From Larix kaempferi (lineage: Eukaryota; Streptophyta; Pinopsida; Pinales; Pinaceae), in assembly GCA_027924585.1 (NCBI GenBank), contig BSBM01000865.1, positions 9,329,739 to 9,393,738 on the forward strand: a stretch of 64,000 bases of DNA. Reading direction: 5' to 3'. The first letter of the stretch is position 1. Every line of letters begins with the position of its first letter. The notes beneath the pieces were generated by a model, which did not search any database, was not told where the DNA came from, and worked only from the letters and a program-made list of their open reading frames with translations. The position numbers and the translations under genes were made by a program. This document shows positions 23,645 through 35,247 of this stretch, in pieces.

Positions 23645-24195
23645 TGTTAAAATTCAATATGCTAAGATAGAAAATAGCAGCATTACATTCCATTTCACAA
23701 TAATGTCGTATACAGGATCACTGAAGAAACAACAAGCATAGCATAAACACAAGAGACACAGATTTATCCTGGGAAACCCTCATGGGGTAGAAAACCCAAT
23801 AAAGCTTCCTCAATATAGATGACCAGCAATATACAAAGATGCAAACCAAAGACATGATCTCCTCCTCCACCATAACAGACCTCTCCTCCACAAATGCACC
23901 TCTCTTAAGTGAGTGAGTGTGTCAAATGAGGAACATACCTCCTCTATTTATACACTACACTGACATGTATTTTACACAAGTACATGTAGGCTCATATTTA
24001 ACCATTAGGTTAAATACCCTATTATAACTGACTGGGCCGACCCCCACATGGTGGGTCTAATAACCCTAGTTACCACAACCAATTCGGAGGAATAAACATC
24101 TCCGGATTCATAGTATAATCACATCGGAGGTATGGAACATCTCCGGAATAAATAATATACAAATATAATATTCTTAGAAGTTACAATATTCAACA
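23645..24195 (-). repeat. 5' LTR of the young copia element
   Basis: The same 551 bp as 16997-17547 with 9 substitutions by hand count. Followed by the atgcc duplication. Confidence 0.92.
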
Positions 24196-24200
24196 ATGCC

Positions 24201-24887
24201 AAGTACTTCAACTGAGCCAAACTCCCTGGTCTTCTACTCTGTTGCTGCTTTTCCTGAGACCACTGCGATCCCTGAGACATGCATCCTCTATCAGTCGATC
24301 CTTCCATGATCCTTCAAACCTGCAACTGTCAGCACCCCAACCGTGCTTCACATCCTCTGTCTGTGACGACATCTGTCATGTCTTCACCCACCTGCAATAA
24401 CTGCCATTAACTTCCTTAGCAACCCCGAACTGTTTCCAAGTACTCTCCTTAACTTCTACGCGTCCTTTTGACCTGCTACAGTAAACCATCACGTCGACCA
24501 TACTGTCTTCTGTCAACTTCGACACACCCATCTGTTTCCTTCACAACCCAAGGCTTCGCCAGTCTGCCCCTTCCTCCTCGCTTGGATTATGCCCAAACCT
24601 ATTGATGTCGGGGTCCAACAACATGTTGACCTTACTACAACTCCACAGCAACTTGTCTCCTATTAACATTGGCATGTCGACTATCGATTGTCGTCTGTCG
24701 ACCATTGGCATGTTGACTCTCGACCTCTTTCCTCTTGTCAACGCACCTCGACAACTTCTGCTCGACTTGTTGAGTTCGATAGCCAACCTGTTCATCCGCA
24801 CCACTGGTCATCGGTGCTCCCTCTGTTCGATCTCCTCATGTCGATTAACTTCGACTGATCTACCTAGGCCCTGATGCTCCTGAATCA
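24201..24887 (-). repeat. Chromovirus 5' LTR, right part
   Basis: Continues the LTR left off at 16996 and matches 8161-8847. It ends ctgaatca just before the gtatc target duplication. Confidence 0.87.
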
Positions 24888-26189
24888 GTATCACATCATC
24901 TCTTGCAACCGTACAAGGTGGACTCCCCATCTAGCCAACAATGCAGACAACTTATCCACCATATCCTCTCGAAACCTAGCATCTAGCCTGAATCACAAGT
25001 CAGCTCTAGACAATGCAAGAAACTAAGGCTCCTCCATATCCTCATCAACCTAAACTGGAAGAGGAACCTCCCCATAGTACGTGCCAATGTCTGCAAAATA
25101 TATAGTACACAATAATAATTAAACAATTTAAAGAAAATGTTATAATAAATTTCATTTGCATTAAGTAAGAAAATAAAATGTAACTAGATTAATTTAAACA
25201 TAGCTCTAATATTACCTCTATCATCTAGTGGCTCATCTTGGGTGAAAAATATTATATGACATTCTCTACAGTGAAACCCCACATACAGATATGGCACAAG
25301 GTCCAATGTATGGTCCTCCTCGTTGTCTAGCATCTATAGAACCTCTTATGTGATCCTCTCTAGTAACTCTGGATAGCCCCTCTTGGGAAGCATTTGTCCT
25401 CACATGTACATCTACACCTTATTCATCTCCCTAAGAGGGTGGCAGGAAAATGATGGACTTGTGGCCATAAACCTCTCAAAAAATAAACAATCTTGAAAGC
25501 AAAAGGGAAGTTTACCCTCCCCTCAAACTATGCATGGCATCGATCCAAAGCAAAACAAAACTACCGTATAAAAATGGAAAACCACCTAATGCATCTAGGT
25601 CTTCGCACTAAATAATATACATAAAATAAAAGAGGGAATTTGATGCACTACCCATCAATGGTGAGGTGCGCGATAGTTGTCACCAACAATGAGAGGAACC
25701 TAACCTCCTTTGCATTGAAAGAAAAAATATGTAGTTGTCCACCAGAAACCTAAAAATCAACAAGATAAGTGACATCCTCACTGATATATCTTTGAGAGTA
25801 AGGGAGCTGACTCTCTGCTGCAACACTAACTAGGACATTAGGGAACTGGGGAAAATCCTCCTCTCTCCTAGATAGCCTAATGATGAAGTAAATTTTCTCC
25901 TCGGTGGGATAGAACCACTGATTAGGGCCAATACGAAAGGATTTTCTACATTGATCCCAATGATAGATCAACTGCATCAGCAAATTTGTGTTCCCTTTGA
26001 TGGATGTATCCTCCTAATAGAACTTCAGAAGGACGAAAACCCTCAAGAGGTCTCGTGTATGATCAATAATGGGGAAAGGGTACAAATCCCTCTCCCTCTC
26101 TCTTGCCTCCCACTCCCATACAACATTGTATAGGTCAACCCACGCCTGCTATTGTTTTTGGGCCTCTCACTATTGACATCTTTGATATA

Positions 26190-28150
26190 CATATAACATC
26201 GATCAGTCTCATAAATAGACATAAAAAAGCATTAAAGATTTCATTAAATGACCATCTTATTTATTAACATCAAATAATAATTTTTTTATCGTACTAAATT
26301 AATTCAATAAGCAATGCACCTATGTTATGATAAAGCATCGAGCTCAATGCTCTTGGAAATATAAGCACACTACGAATGGTGTGCTACAATAACATAAACA
26401 CACCATGTATGTAAATAAAATAAATTTAAATTTAAATTTAAATCATATAAATATTCGATGCATTAAAATTCTAGAAGCACCGTAAACGGTGCACTACGTT
26501 GACCTTAGCGCACTAAGTGTCGAAATTTTTATTTAAAAATAAAAATGGTGTGCTTTTACATAAAAATGCACCAATGTGTGTGTTCTACTCAATTGCACCG
26601 ACAATATTTTATAAATCTTAAAAATGGTGCTTCCATCAATAAGAAGCACCGATGCAGTGTGAACATGTCACCGCACCGTAAATGGTGCTCAAATGTTTTT
26701 AGAGCGCAACGTAGTAGGAGCAACACTTTCTGAGATTTATAATTATTTTTTATCGGCATCATAGTGTGCCTGATAAATGTAAGCGCGCAAACTAATCGGT
26801 GTGTACTTGTTAACAAGGCACACTAGTTAATGTGGTGAATATGTTTTTTAAATTTAGTGTGGTGGTGCGTCTAAAAATATTGCAAGCATTGTAAAATGGT
26901 GCTTTATGTGTTTACCAACACCAGTGCATTACAATATTGTACTGCACCACTAACGGCAGGCTATTGCTTTTTAAACGCACTGGTTATCGATGATGTGAAA
27001 TATCATTTTAAAATTTTAGCAGTGCATTATGAAATGTATAGCGCACTGTGCAAGCAGTGCACTACACATTGAAAATGCATCGGACATGGTGCAAACTGTA
27101 AATTTATAAGGTGCACTGTATGTCACGCTGCGAGCTAAAGAACTCGAACTCACCATGCAATTTTTTTAAATTCGAAAAAAACGGCAAATAAAGCTCAATT
27201 TTAATTTTCTATCCACTAAAAATTTAAATTAGGAGGTATCAAAGAGTTTACTTGGTCACTTACATGTCGAAGAGGCATGGTTGCAATGTACACCAAATTT
27301 CAAATTTTGCCCGTTGTTTGGCAAAATTCAAAATCCACTCAACAAGCAATGAAAGAGAGAAATGCCACCACGTGGAGCACAGATGGCAGGGCGTCTGAAT
27401 AGGGAAAGTATTGCACCGGTGCTTAGGCATTCCAAAACACTATATATGGTAAAAATGGTTTTTTCATTCGATAATTTTTTTGTATTACCATGTTTCAGTC
27501 TGCCCGAAAACCAAACATCTTGGTGCGATGATTGAGAATGAGTAGACCGGAAATAAAAATAAAAAATAAAAAATTACCCTAATTTGGTTCGCTCCACTAT
27601 GGATGCATCGGTGCTTTTCAGATAAATAAATGCATCAGTGTCAAATATAAAGTTACAAAAAACATTTTTCATTCAGTTTTTAACCCTAATTCGGTGTAGT
27701 AGTTTATGTTACACACTGATGTAGTGAAAAAAGACAAATGCACCATTGATGATTAGAAAGCAATGAAATATTTTTCGTCCTATTTTTTTTTTATTTTACC
27801 CTATACTAGTACATATCTATCAAAACTCACTAGTGCATTTCGTTTAGGTAAATGCATCGTTGGTGAATATAAAAATACTTAAAAGTTTTTATTTCAGGTT
27901 TTTCGTTTACCAACTTAAATTCTTTCAAATTTGTTGTGAATTGGTACACCATAGTAATTTAAATGCTTCTGCTGTAGAGTTATACAAGAATATTATTTTG
28001 CTTGAGGGTTTTTTTTACCGTGGTTCCAGATGATTTATGTCTACAATGGTGCATTTTGTATGTAAGCACTGAAAAAAATAGACATCTACTAAAACCTCCA
28101 ACCACTCACCTCCACTAGTCATCTCTGCTATAAATGGATATTTGGATTCT
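26190..28150. other. AT-rich stretch with recurring GCACC/GGTGC motifs
   Basis: The part from 27263 to about 26190 would be intron 1 of the minus-strand orphan gene; the part beyond 27278 is its promoter side. The stretch is unusually dense in gcacc, ggtgc, gtgca and gcgcact words. Two near-identical 16-bp palindromes lie at 26477-26492 (GCACCGTAAACGGTGC) and 26673-26688 (GCACCGTAAATGGTGC). A third lies in the same old unit at 46141-46156. I see no protein or RNA gene. Confidence 0.5.
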
Positions 28151-30889
28151 TTTTAGAGGAGCATCCGTAAAAACATCTTCTAGAGGGTCTTTTCCTTGTA
28201 GTGGATGCACGGTGGGGAAAGTAAGCAGAGTAAATTATTGGCTGACTAGAAAGGTGCAAGATTAAACGAAGTAGGGTTGAGTGCTTGGTATATGGAGTAT
28301 TGATTGATAAGCAATGACAATCATGTATTATTAAGAAGGAATCAATATATTAATAATGGTTTTTGGTATCTTGAATAATAATGAATTCTAGGTATTGATT
28401 GTGATTAGTATGTGCAATTTGAACTCCAAGGTAGATCCAAGGGAGATTTTGTCAATTGGAATAGATATTGTATGCCTTGATGGAATGCATAGAAAAGTTA
28501 TTGAAGATACTGCATGTAGAGAAGATAAATGGGAATCATGAACATTATAGTTGGTTGTTGTGTAAAACCAAGCAACAATGACAGCTAATGACAACATGGA
28601 ATAAATCAGCGGGTAAAGTACAAGGAACATACCATCAAGTAAAGGTTAATGCATCTCATATAGGATATGAGTGAATTATCCATGTGGATAAGTGTAAGCA
28701 TGCTTAGAATAGTGCATGATATGGACTAGTAACTTATGTGTAAAGAATGGGAAGATGTGACAAGCTTCTACTACCTAAAAGCTACTAACTGGTGGAATCA
28801 GACATACCAATGGGTGGATTTGTTATGAGGTCTAGAACTGTGTTGAGGAGTTTGATGGGAAAAAGGAAAGATAGATCCATAATTGAATGGTACCTAAGGA
28901 CAACAAATCGAGAAGGACATAATCTAATACAATGAATTCCAAAATAGAATTATGAATAGGTCATACAAGTGAAAAGTGAAATTGACATTGGCTTGGATTC
29001 AAAAAGAGAGTGAAATTTCAAAGGAATCCAATTGGAGATGGAATGGAACTCTTTGTAACACTATGAAGTTATAGGAAGAGCATGTAAGGAAATTTTTGGG
29101 GCAATATTGGCCCAACGAAGGAAGTAAAAAATAAGTTGAGAAGGTTGATGTGGATCAAAAAGAAGGAATGACCAATATGGGCTTGGCTATAATTGCTCAT
29201 GGTAAATGGAGTAGCAAGGAAATCTGAATCGAATGCATGGGAACCTCAAAATGGAGGAAAAGTTAGTTGCATATTGAAAGGGGTTCAAGATATCTCAATA
29301 CAACAACAAAAACTACCACAGTGTTAAAGGGATCTACATAAGGCTACAAGTGTTTTTGTAGCGGAAAATGGTGAAGATGGCCAGCAAGGCAGTAAGGAAT
29401 GAAAGAGATTAGATATCTGAAATGCATATGCATTAGTAGGCATACTAAAATGGAATGCGTATTGCATATGAATATGCTTGTGCATAAATATGATATTGCA
29501 TATTGGTAAGATTAGTATGGTTTTACATATGCATTAAACCACTAATGGTAATTAATGTGGTTGATGATGATTGTATGACTAGGGATGGTTGATTCATGGC
29601 CAAATATGTGGATGCCATTGTTGCATATGACTTGTAACCTTGTGGGAAAATACTAGGATAATAAATCTATGATCAATAGGTTGGTGAAAGGATTGTGTGA
29701 TTCCTTGAAAGAGACTAACTGATCAGGAAACCTCAAAGGCGTTGATGGAAACCATGCAAGTAATGAATTTATCTATGCCAATTGCAAAAGTGTTTGAAAA
29801 GGTATTGGGTAAGAATCCATTTAGCCATATTTAAATATTATGAATTGGTATGCATATGATAATTGAATGCATTTGATTGAATGATATCCCATCGGAGATA
29901 GTGTGGTGTGGTATGGTAAGGTGTGGTACAAGTAGGATGCCTTATACCTATATATTGACTATCGAATCTAGAATGCATTGATGTGAAATTAAATAGCATT
30001 CCATGTGTGTGTTGATTATGAGTAAATAACCAAGGCAAATCAGAGTTTGTGAACCTGATATGGTATTCATGAATAAATGCAAGGGTGCATTGAGTGTGTG
30101 TGAATTATTAGATTGTGTAAATATTGTGGTTATACACACATGTATGTGGGCATGTATGTTGAATGAGTTATGTGAATGCATGTTATTCCATATTTCATTG
30201 CATAATATGTTAATAGTTGAAATGATGGAATTATTGGTAATGCATAATTTCGATATCATTTCATGAGCTATTGTGAATGCAGTGAAAGAAATGCATAAAA
30301 AAGCAGTCACGTTGGATGTACTGTGAGAATAATGTGTGGAGGGAATAGATTTATATACAAAATGTGTCTTGTGAACGTGAGCCATAACAAAGACATGACT
30401 ATTTCTCACACCATTGAAAGCTAAGTATTATGTGTGGAACTCATGTTATTGTCAGGGATGTAATTGTTGTAATAATAATTCCCAAGAATTGTTGATAGAT
30501 AGAAGTATGATTCCTAATACATGTATGTTTATGTTTATGACATGGGTGGATGGTGAATCTACTTGGTATGAACCCATGATGGCTAATGTAAGTTGGAAAT
30601 CTTGGGAAGAAGGCCACTACAAGGACACAAGAACCTAATTTCTACTTTTCTTATGCAAGAAATCCATAGTGGATGATGGATCTCCTAAGAAATTTCTTAT
30701 CAAAGAAGGGGATTCCTAAGCCTAGAGAGTGAGTGACTGCAAAGAAGAGGCAACTTGAATGAATATGCTATGAGTGATTCATGATGTCTCTAGAGTCCTA
30801 ACATGGATATTCCCTGGTCTTCATGTGCTAGAGAACTGGAAAGGAATTAGTATAACCTGAGGGACTGCATACATAAAATGGATTCCATT
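28150..30889. other. Old-unit sequence, no gene recognised
   Basis: AT-rich sequence with only short open frames (for example 28388-28630 and 29948-30409, both minus) that show no known domain. It continues at 34824-35242 and 46068-46177 once the two insertions are set aside. It may be the interior of an old LTR element, because a purine tract and LTR-like start follow at 46164-46178. Confidence 0.4.
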
Positions 30890-30894
30890 CTTTG

Positions 30895-31659
30895 TGTTAG
30901 AGCAATATTACACCTAGGACCTTATTCATTAGTCATATTGGTGATTAATTGGTCCTAAAATGGTTAACAATTGCATCCCAAGTTGTGAATAAGGTTGTTA
31001 GAAGTTAGTTAGGCTCAATTGAGACTTATCCACAAAGTATGGGCCAAAGGTGGTCAAATTTTTGTAAGGCACCCTCATGATGACCACCTCATGCATTTAT
31101 TGCACCTATTTTGCCTAAGACCCATTGTTTCCCTATTTTAAGGAAATGTTGTTGACCAAAGGCGCCCATACATTGTATCTAGTCATCTAGGCACAAATTA
31201 GCTAATTTTGGCCTCTCCTTGTATACCTAACCACCCACCAACCACCTCCCTCACATGTGTGAGCCTCAGGTGATTCTTCCAAAGCATGTCCAATGTTCAC
31301 ATGAGCAATTCGTAAGGGTTTGAGGTGATTTGGGAGCTCCTTAGTCAACCTAGGGGGTACTGGGGTCAAATCTAAGCTAGCCACATTTCATAGCCTCTAA
31401 GGAATTCGATTTATTCCTATTTATATATAAGAATGGTCCAAACTATTTGTATTATGGAGAGTTAATAAAATCTAATATTTGATCATTTGTAATTCTGGTT
31501 TTTTATCATTTGTTTTCCTGGTTTTTTATCATTTGTAACTAGATTTGATCATTTGTTTTTCCAAAACTATCTATGCACTTATATATTGCATAGTAAGTTA
31601 AATATTTCAATTATGAGGCATCTATTGTAGATATATCCCACTGTGATAGATATTTTACA
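30895..31659 (+). repeat. 5' LTR of the 30895-34818 element
   Basis: Begins TGTTAGAGCAATATTACACC and ends TATTTTACA. Matches 34068-34818 throughout. Both copies contain several atttgatcatttgt repeats. Confidence 0.92.
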
Positions 31660-31671
31660 AGGTATCAGAGC
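31660..31671 (+). other. Primer-binding site
   Basis: AGGTATCAGAGC, one base from the initiator tRNA-Met consensus, directly after the LTR. Confidence 0.88.
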
Positions 31672-31935
31672 TCTTGGAGTTATTATTCGAACCAAAAGAT
31701 TATTTTAGTGGTGTGCCAGAAGCAGTGGAGAAACCACAGAAGTCCCTGGAACCATTGCATTGAAGCCATTGGAGAAATCCATTGGAGTCTATCCAGGTTG
31801 TGATTCTCTCCCGAATGTACCCACTATAAAGCAGGGTTTGAATCTGTTAGTGTAGATCCCCTACTGAGTATTGATATTTTTCTTGCAAGTATTGAAGTGC
31901 ACCATTGTCACCAAGTGCGCAAGCAGTAGAAGAAA

Positions 31936-33135
31936 ATGGAGCAAACTCATCCAAATTTTCTCACTTCATTCAACTATTTCGAATGGAAGGCTGAAATGGT
32001 CATTTAGTTGAGATCCAAGAGTCTTTTCAATATCACCATGGGAATTGAGGTTGAGCCAAACTCTGTTGTGGAGAAGTCAAAATTCTTCAATAGAATGGAT
32101 GAGGCATTCGGCCTCCTTTGTCTCAATATTTCGAGATACCTCTTGTTTCATGTCAAAATTATATCTACTCCAAGTGAATTGTGGCTCAATATTGATTCTT
32201 TGTTTGGAAATACTGATGAAATGAGGGGCCATCAACTTGAGAATGAGTTGATCTCACTAAGTCCAAGCAACTTTGAATCCATCCAAGACTTCTTCACCAA
32301 GTTCAAAAGCTTGGTCTTGCAAATCAAACCATGTGGCATTGACAAGAAGGAAGAACAGTTGGTTTCATCCATCGTTTCGAAGCTGGGTCATGAGTACTCA
32401 GTTTTTGTCTCTACATTTCACTGCACAAAGCTCACTGTTAGAAATTGGAAGATGCCATCTTTGGCTGACTTCATGGAGATGCTAACTCAAGAGAAAGACA
32501 AGTTGGTCTTGATGGGTTCCATTAAGCAAAAATATCAAGTACTTGCAGATGGATATTCAAAGCAAGCTATAGGAAAGCAAAATCCCAAGTCGAAACCACA
32601 AGAGAAGAAGTTGAAGGAGAAGAAGCAATCAAATGAAGAGAACTCAAGTTCAAGTGATGAAGATTCAAAAGTCAAGAAGATGAAGAGAAAGAAAGAGAAG
32701 CCCAAGTGTGGTTATTGCAAAGGTTTTCATAATGAAAAATGTTGTTTCAGAAATAAGATGGACATCATGACCAATCTAATTGAAGATCATACCATTGATG
32801 TTCGATATTTTGCAAGAAAAGAAGAAGCCAAGCTCTCTTTGGAACAAGAAAATTGTCTCCATGCTACCTGCCAAAGTAATAAGTTGTATGATTTTGGTGC
32901 TAGAGTTAAATATATTTCCGATGTCTCTGGTTCTGATTCACATTCTGATATATCAGATTCAGAAACCTCTATCCCTTCCTTGGAAGAATCTCCATCTAGT
33001 TCACCAAATTTTCCTCCCAATACTAGTCATTTTTCACTAGTTTCTAACATGCCTTCTAAAAGCTCTTTCCAACTCCATTCGGATCCTTCCCATTATGATA
33101 TGGAAGTGATATGTAGGCTAATATTCAGGTTATGA
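31936..33135 (+). pseudogene. Copia-type Gag, one stop
   Basis: ATG at 31936 opens 400 codons with one internal TAG at 32005-32007, ending at TGA 33133-33135. The N-terminus (FLTSFNYFEWKAEM) and middle (ELISLSPSNFESIQDFFTKF, LQIKPCGIDKKEEQLV) match the UBN2/copia Gag capsid type. A basic K/E-rich linker (about 32570-32700) leads to a zinc-knuckle variant CGYCKGFHNEKC (about 32710), with shortened spacing relative to CX2CX4HX4C. A Ser-rich tail follows. The single stop suggests limited decay. Its role would be particle assembly with RNA, using a partner element's enzymes. Confidence 0.9.
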
Positions 33136-33887
33136 CATCCTTCAAACCATTTTCCCAACCATTGGATTGCCAAAAGACCATACAACCCCCAATTTCTCCA
33201 GTTGGAAAATCTCACAATTTCATTGTTTCCAATACTGTGTCACTTTTCTATGTTGTCTTTATGTCTTGCATATCATTCCTTGGCTATAAATATATGTAAT
33301 TTTCCATCATTGGACTATTGTTACACATGTCTATACCTAATCTCACCATCTATGGTTCAAAACTCAAGTCTCCAGACCCTTCAAGTTTGCTCAACTGTCA
33401 GTGTGATCTAGTTGCACACTCTTTTCTTACTGTAAATCCATTCGCTTATGGAGACATTATACCTATGTTGTTTGATGCTCCATATGACTCCTATTCTGAT
33501 ATTTTAGACCCTCATGAGCTCTATTAGAGAGTTGGGAAGGTGCTACATCAGTTTGGAAGGAAGATACATGGTTTGATTCTCCATATGGCAACTGCTCAAG
33601 AAGTTGATTTTGTTGAGTCTTTTGATGTTCTTTGGGAAGGATTTTGCAGAGATATCTTTTCTATTATTGATTATGTATTCAGATCAGAGTATGTATGCAG
33701 CAAGAAGCATTCTTATGATGCTCCTCTATCATCAAATGATGAGTTTCAAGGGGACTCTCAACATGTTCTTTGTCTACACAACATTGATGCATTGGTGCAT
33801 GATCATGACATTCACAACATCTTCACCAAGTATTTCACCAAGGAGTTGTTCATTCAACTCATTCAAGTGAAGAACAAGACCTATTGA
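33132..33887 (+). pseudogene. ORF2 overlapping gag by ATGA; membrane segment, unknown family
   Basis: The ATG at 33132-33134 overlaps the gag stop as ATGA, an arrangement known for termination-reinitiation elsewhere. The frame is 252 codons with stops at about 33297 and 33525. Near residues 30-56 is a hydrophobic stretch (SNTVSLFYVVFMSCISFLGY) that could span a membrane. Further on are DLVAHSFL, FAYGDIIPMLFDAPYDSYSD, and AQEVDFVESFDVLWEG followed by IFSIIDYV. The copy in the 35248-46062 element conserves these (DLVAYSFP, GDTTPLLFSVPYGSYSD, AQEVDSVESIDALWEG, LFSIIDYV), so the protein sequence appears to have been under selection. I recognise no family. It is not integrase, RT or protease. An Env-like role is only a guess based on position and the hydrophobic segment. 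Confidence 0.65.
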
Positions 33888-34060
33888 AGACATTTTTTTC
33901 ATCTCTGCCACATGTCCATTTTAGAGGGGAGATTTTATTTCCCATGTGGTTTTCCTTCTTTCCTTAGTTACATGGACAAATAAAATTTTATGTTGTAAAA
34001 GGTGACTTGAGCCTTAGTTTCCAAGGCCTTATTTTTTATTATTGACACAAGTCTAGATTA

Positions 34061-34067
34061 TGGGGGG
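34061..34067 (+). other. Polypurine tract
   Basis: A T followed by six G lies directly before the 3' LTR start at 34068. Confidence 0.8.
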
Positions 34068-34818
34068 TGTTAGAGGAATATTACACCTAGGACCTTAGTC
34101 ATTAGTCATATTGGTGATTAATTGGTCCTAAACTGGTTAATAATTGCATCCCAAGGTGTGAACAAGTTTTTTAGAAGTTAGGCTCAATTGAGACTTATCC
34201 ACAAAGTATGGGCCAAAGGTGGTCAAATTCCTATAAGGCGCCCTCATGACAACCACCTCATGCATTTATTGCACCTATTTTTCGCTAAGTCGCATTGTTT
34301 CCCTGTTTTAAGGAAATGTTGTTGACCAAAGGCGCCCATACATTGTATCTAGTCATCTAGGCCCAAATTCACTAATTTTGGCCTCTCCTTGGATACCTAA
34401 CCACCTCCCTCACATGTTTGAGCCTCAGGTGAGTCTTCCAAAGCATGCCCAATGTTCGCATGAGTAATTCGTAATGGTTTGAGGTGATTTGGGAGCTCCT
34501 TAGTCAACCTAGGGGGGATTGGGGTCAAATCTAAGCTAGCCACATGTCATAGCCTCTAAGGAATTATATTTATTCATATTTATATATAAGGATGGTCCAA
34601 ACTCTTTTTATTATGGACATTTAATAAACTCTGAGATTTGATCATTTGTAATTCTAGTTTTTTATCATTTGTTTTCCTGGTTTTTTATCATTTGTAACTA
34701 GATTTGATCATTTGTTTTTCCAGAATTGTTTATGCACTTATATCTTTCATAGTAAGTTAAATATTTCAATTGTGAGGCATATATAGTAGCTAGATCCTAC
34801 CGTTATAGATATTTTACA
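34068..34818 (+). repeat. 3' LTR of the 30895-34818 element
   Basis: Begins TGTTAGAGGAATATTACACC and ends TATTTTACA. Followed by ctttg. Confidence 0.92.
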
Positions 34819-34823
34819 CTTTG

Positions 34824-35247
34824 TGTTGTGTAGGATGATGGGGGAGGAGTGTTGTGCATTGGGACAATTGTAGAGGGTATTTTAAGAGGAGTAGTGAGCT
34901 AAATTATTTCCTTGGAAACCTTGTGAAAGCAAATAAATATGCATGCATAAAAGTATTGGATAGAGATTTCATACTTATTGATGAAACAAATATATGCACT
35001 TACTTTGTGGTATTATAAATTTCCTATAATTATATTATGATTATTGCATAAGAATGGTTACAACATGCATATTTATTAATGATTTATATAGGTACATGTG
35101 GATGTTCCAGGTCCAAGAAGGAAACTAGGGCATTGAATAATCAATTTTAATTCATTATGTACGATATGTTCAACAACTATACTAGATTACAAGGACCAAG
35201 GACGTTGTGAAAACTACACCTAAGGAAGCAGCTTGGGAGCTAAAGGA
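34824..35247. other. Old-unit sequence between two insertions, nothing recognised
   Basis: AT-rich, with no open frame or motif of note. It joins 30894 on the left and 46068 on the right when insertions are set aside. Confidence 0.5.

Larger units (their letters stand above)
16997..24195 (-). mobile_element. Young non-autonomous copia element with minisatellite-rich 3' region
   Basis: LTRs are 16997-17547 and 23645-24195, both 551 bp. Perfect target duplications atgcc are at 16992-16996 and 24196-24200. A minus-strand primer site TGGTATCAGAGC is at 23633-23644, and the polypurine tract reads aagggggag on the minus strand at 17548-17556. Only the C-terminal part of RT and RNase H survive (about 20990-19960). 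Gag, protease and integrase are missing, and 2.6 kb of non-coding sequence lies between the primer site and RT. Between RNase H and the 3' LTR are 2.3 kb of minisatellites. My alignment by eye finds 9 substitutions and no indels between the LTRs, so it is the most recent datable insertion here. Confidence 0.92.
7793..24887 (-). mobile_element. Ty3 chromovirus, dead, with two nested copia-type elements
   Basis: Target duplications gtatc lie at 7788-7792 and 24888-24892. The left LTR is 7793-8847 (1055 bp). The right, transcriptionally 5', LTR is split into 16629-16996 and 24201-24887, also 1055 bp in total. A primer site complementary to initiator tRNA-Met is at 16615-16626. Coding order on the minus strand is Gag, zinc knuckle, protease, RT, RNase H, integrase, chromodomain, the normal chromovirus order. 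A copia-type element at 9493-12481 splits integrase and another at 16997-24195 splits the 5' LTR. In-frame stops, a frameshift and lost catalytic residues make it non-functional. Confidence 0.92.
5797..27278 (-). pseudogene. Split, intron-containing orphan gene of unknown family
   Basis: Read on the minus strand through two later insertions (24887-7793 and 7622-5853), one open frame continues to a TAA at 5797-5799. Coding pieces are about 26179-25216, 25090-24888, 7792-7628 and 5852-5797. A 125-bp AT-rich intron (25215-25091) has a GTAAT donor and TTTTGCAG acceptor and joins two open pieces in phase. A possible first exon at 27278-27264 encodes MPLRH before a GTAAGTG donor, with a TATA-like site at 27439-27448. 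Visible motifs include WDQCRKSFRIGPNQW (about 25.95 kb), REEDFPQFPNV, and a C-terminal acidic segment followed by PPPPPPHHDD and PPPPPHHDKR. Several in-frame stops and at least one frameshift show it is dead. I do not recognise the family. It could be a cellular gene or an accessory ORF of an old transposon; the 5' exon is the least certain part. Confidence 0.5.
30895..34818 (+). mobile_element. Non-autonomous copia-type element with gag and ORF2
   Basis: LTRs are 30895-31659 (765 bp) and 34068-34818 (751 bp). The primer site aGGTATCAGAGC is at 31660-31671 and the polypurine tract, a T and six G, is at 34061-34067. Perfect 5-bp duplications ctttg flank it (30890-30894 and 34819-34823). The interior has a nearly intact gag (31936-33135) and a second ORF (33132-33887) overlapping it by ATGA. 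Protease, integrase, RT and RNase H are absent. The minus-strand element at 35248-46062 has the same gag+ORF2 plan with different LTRs, so this is a repeated architecture and not a random deletion. Confidence 0.93.

Noticed and set aside
29948-30409. Minus-strand 153-residue frame
   Set aside because: Low-complexity, His/Ile/Thr-rich, in AT-rich sequence with no start context or domain.
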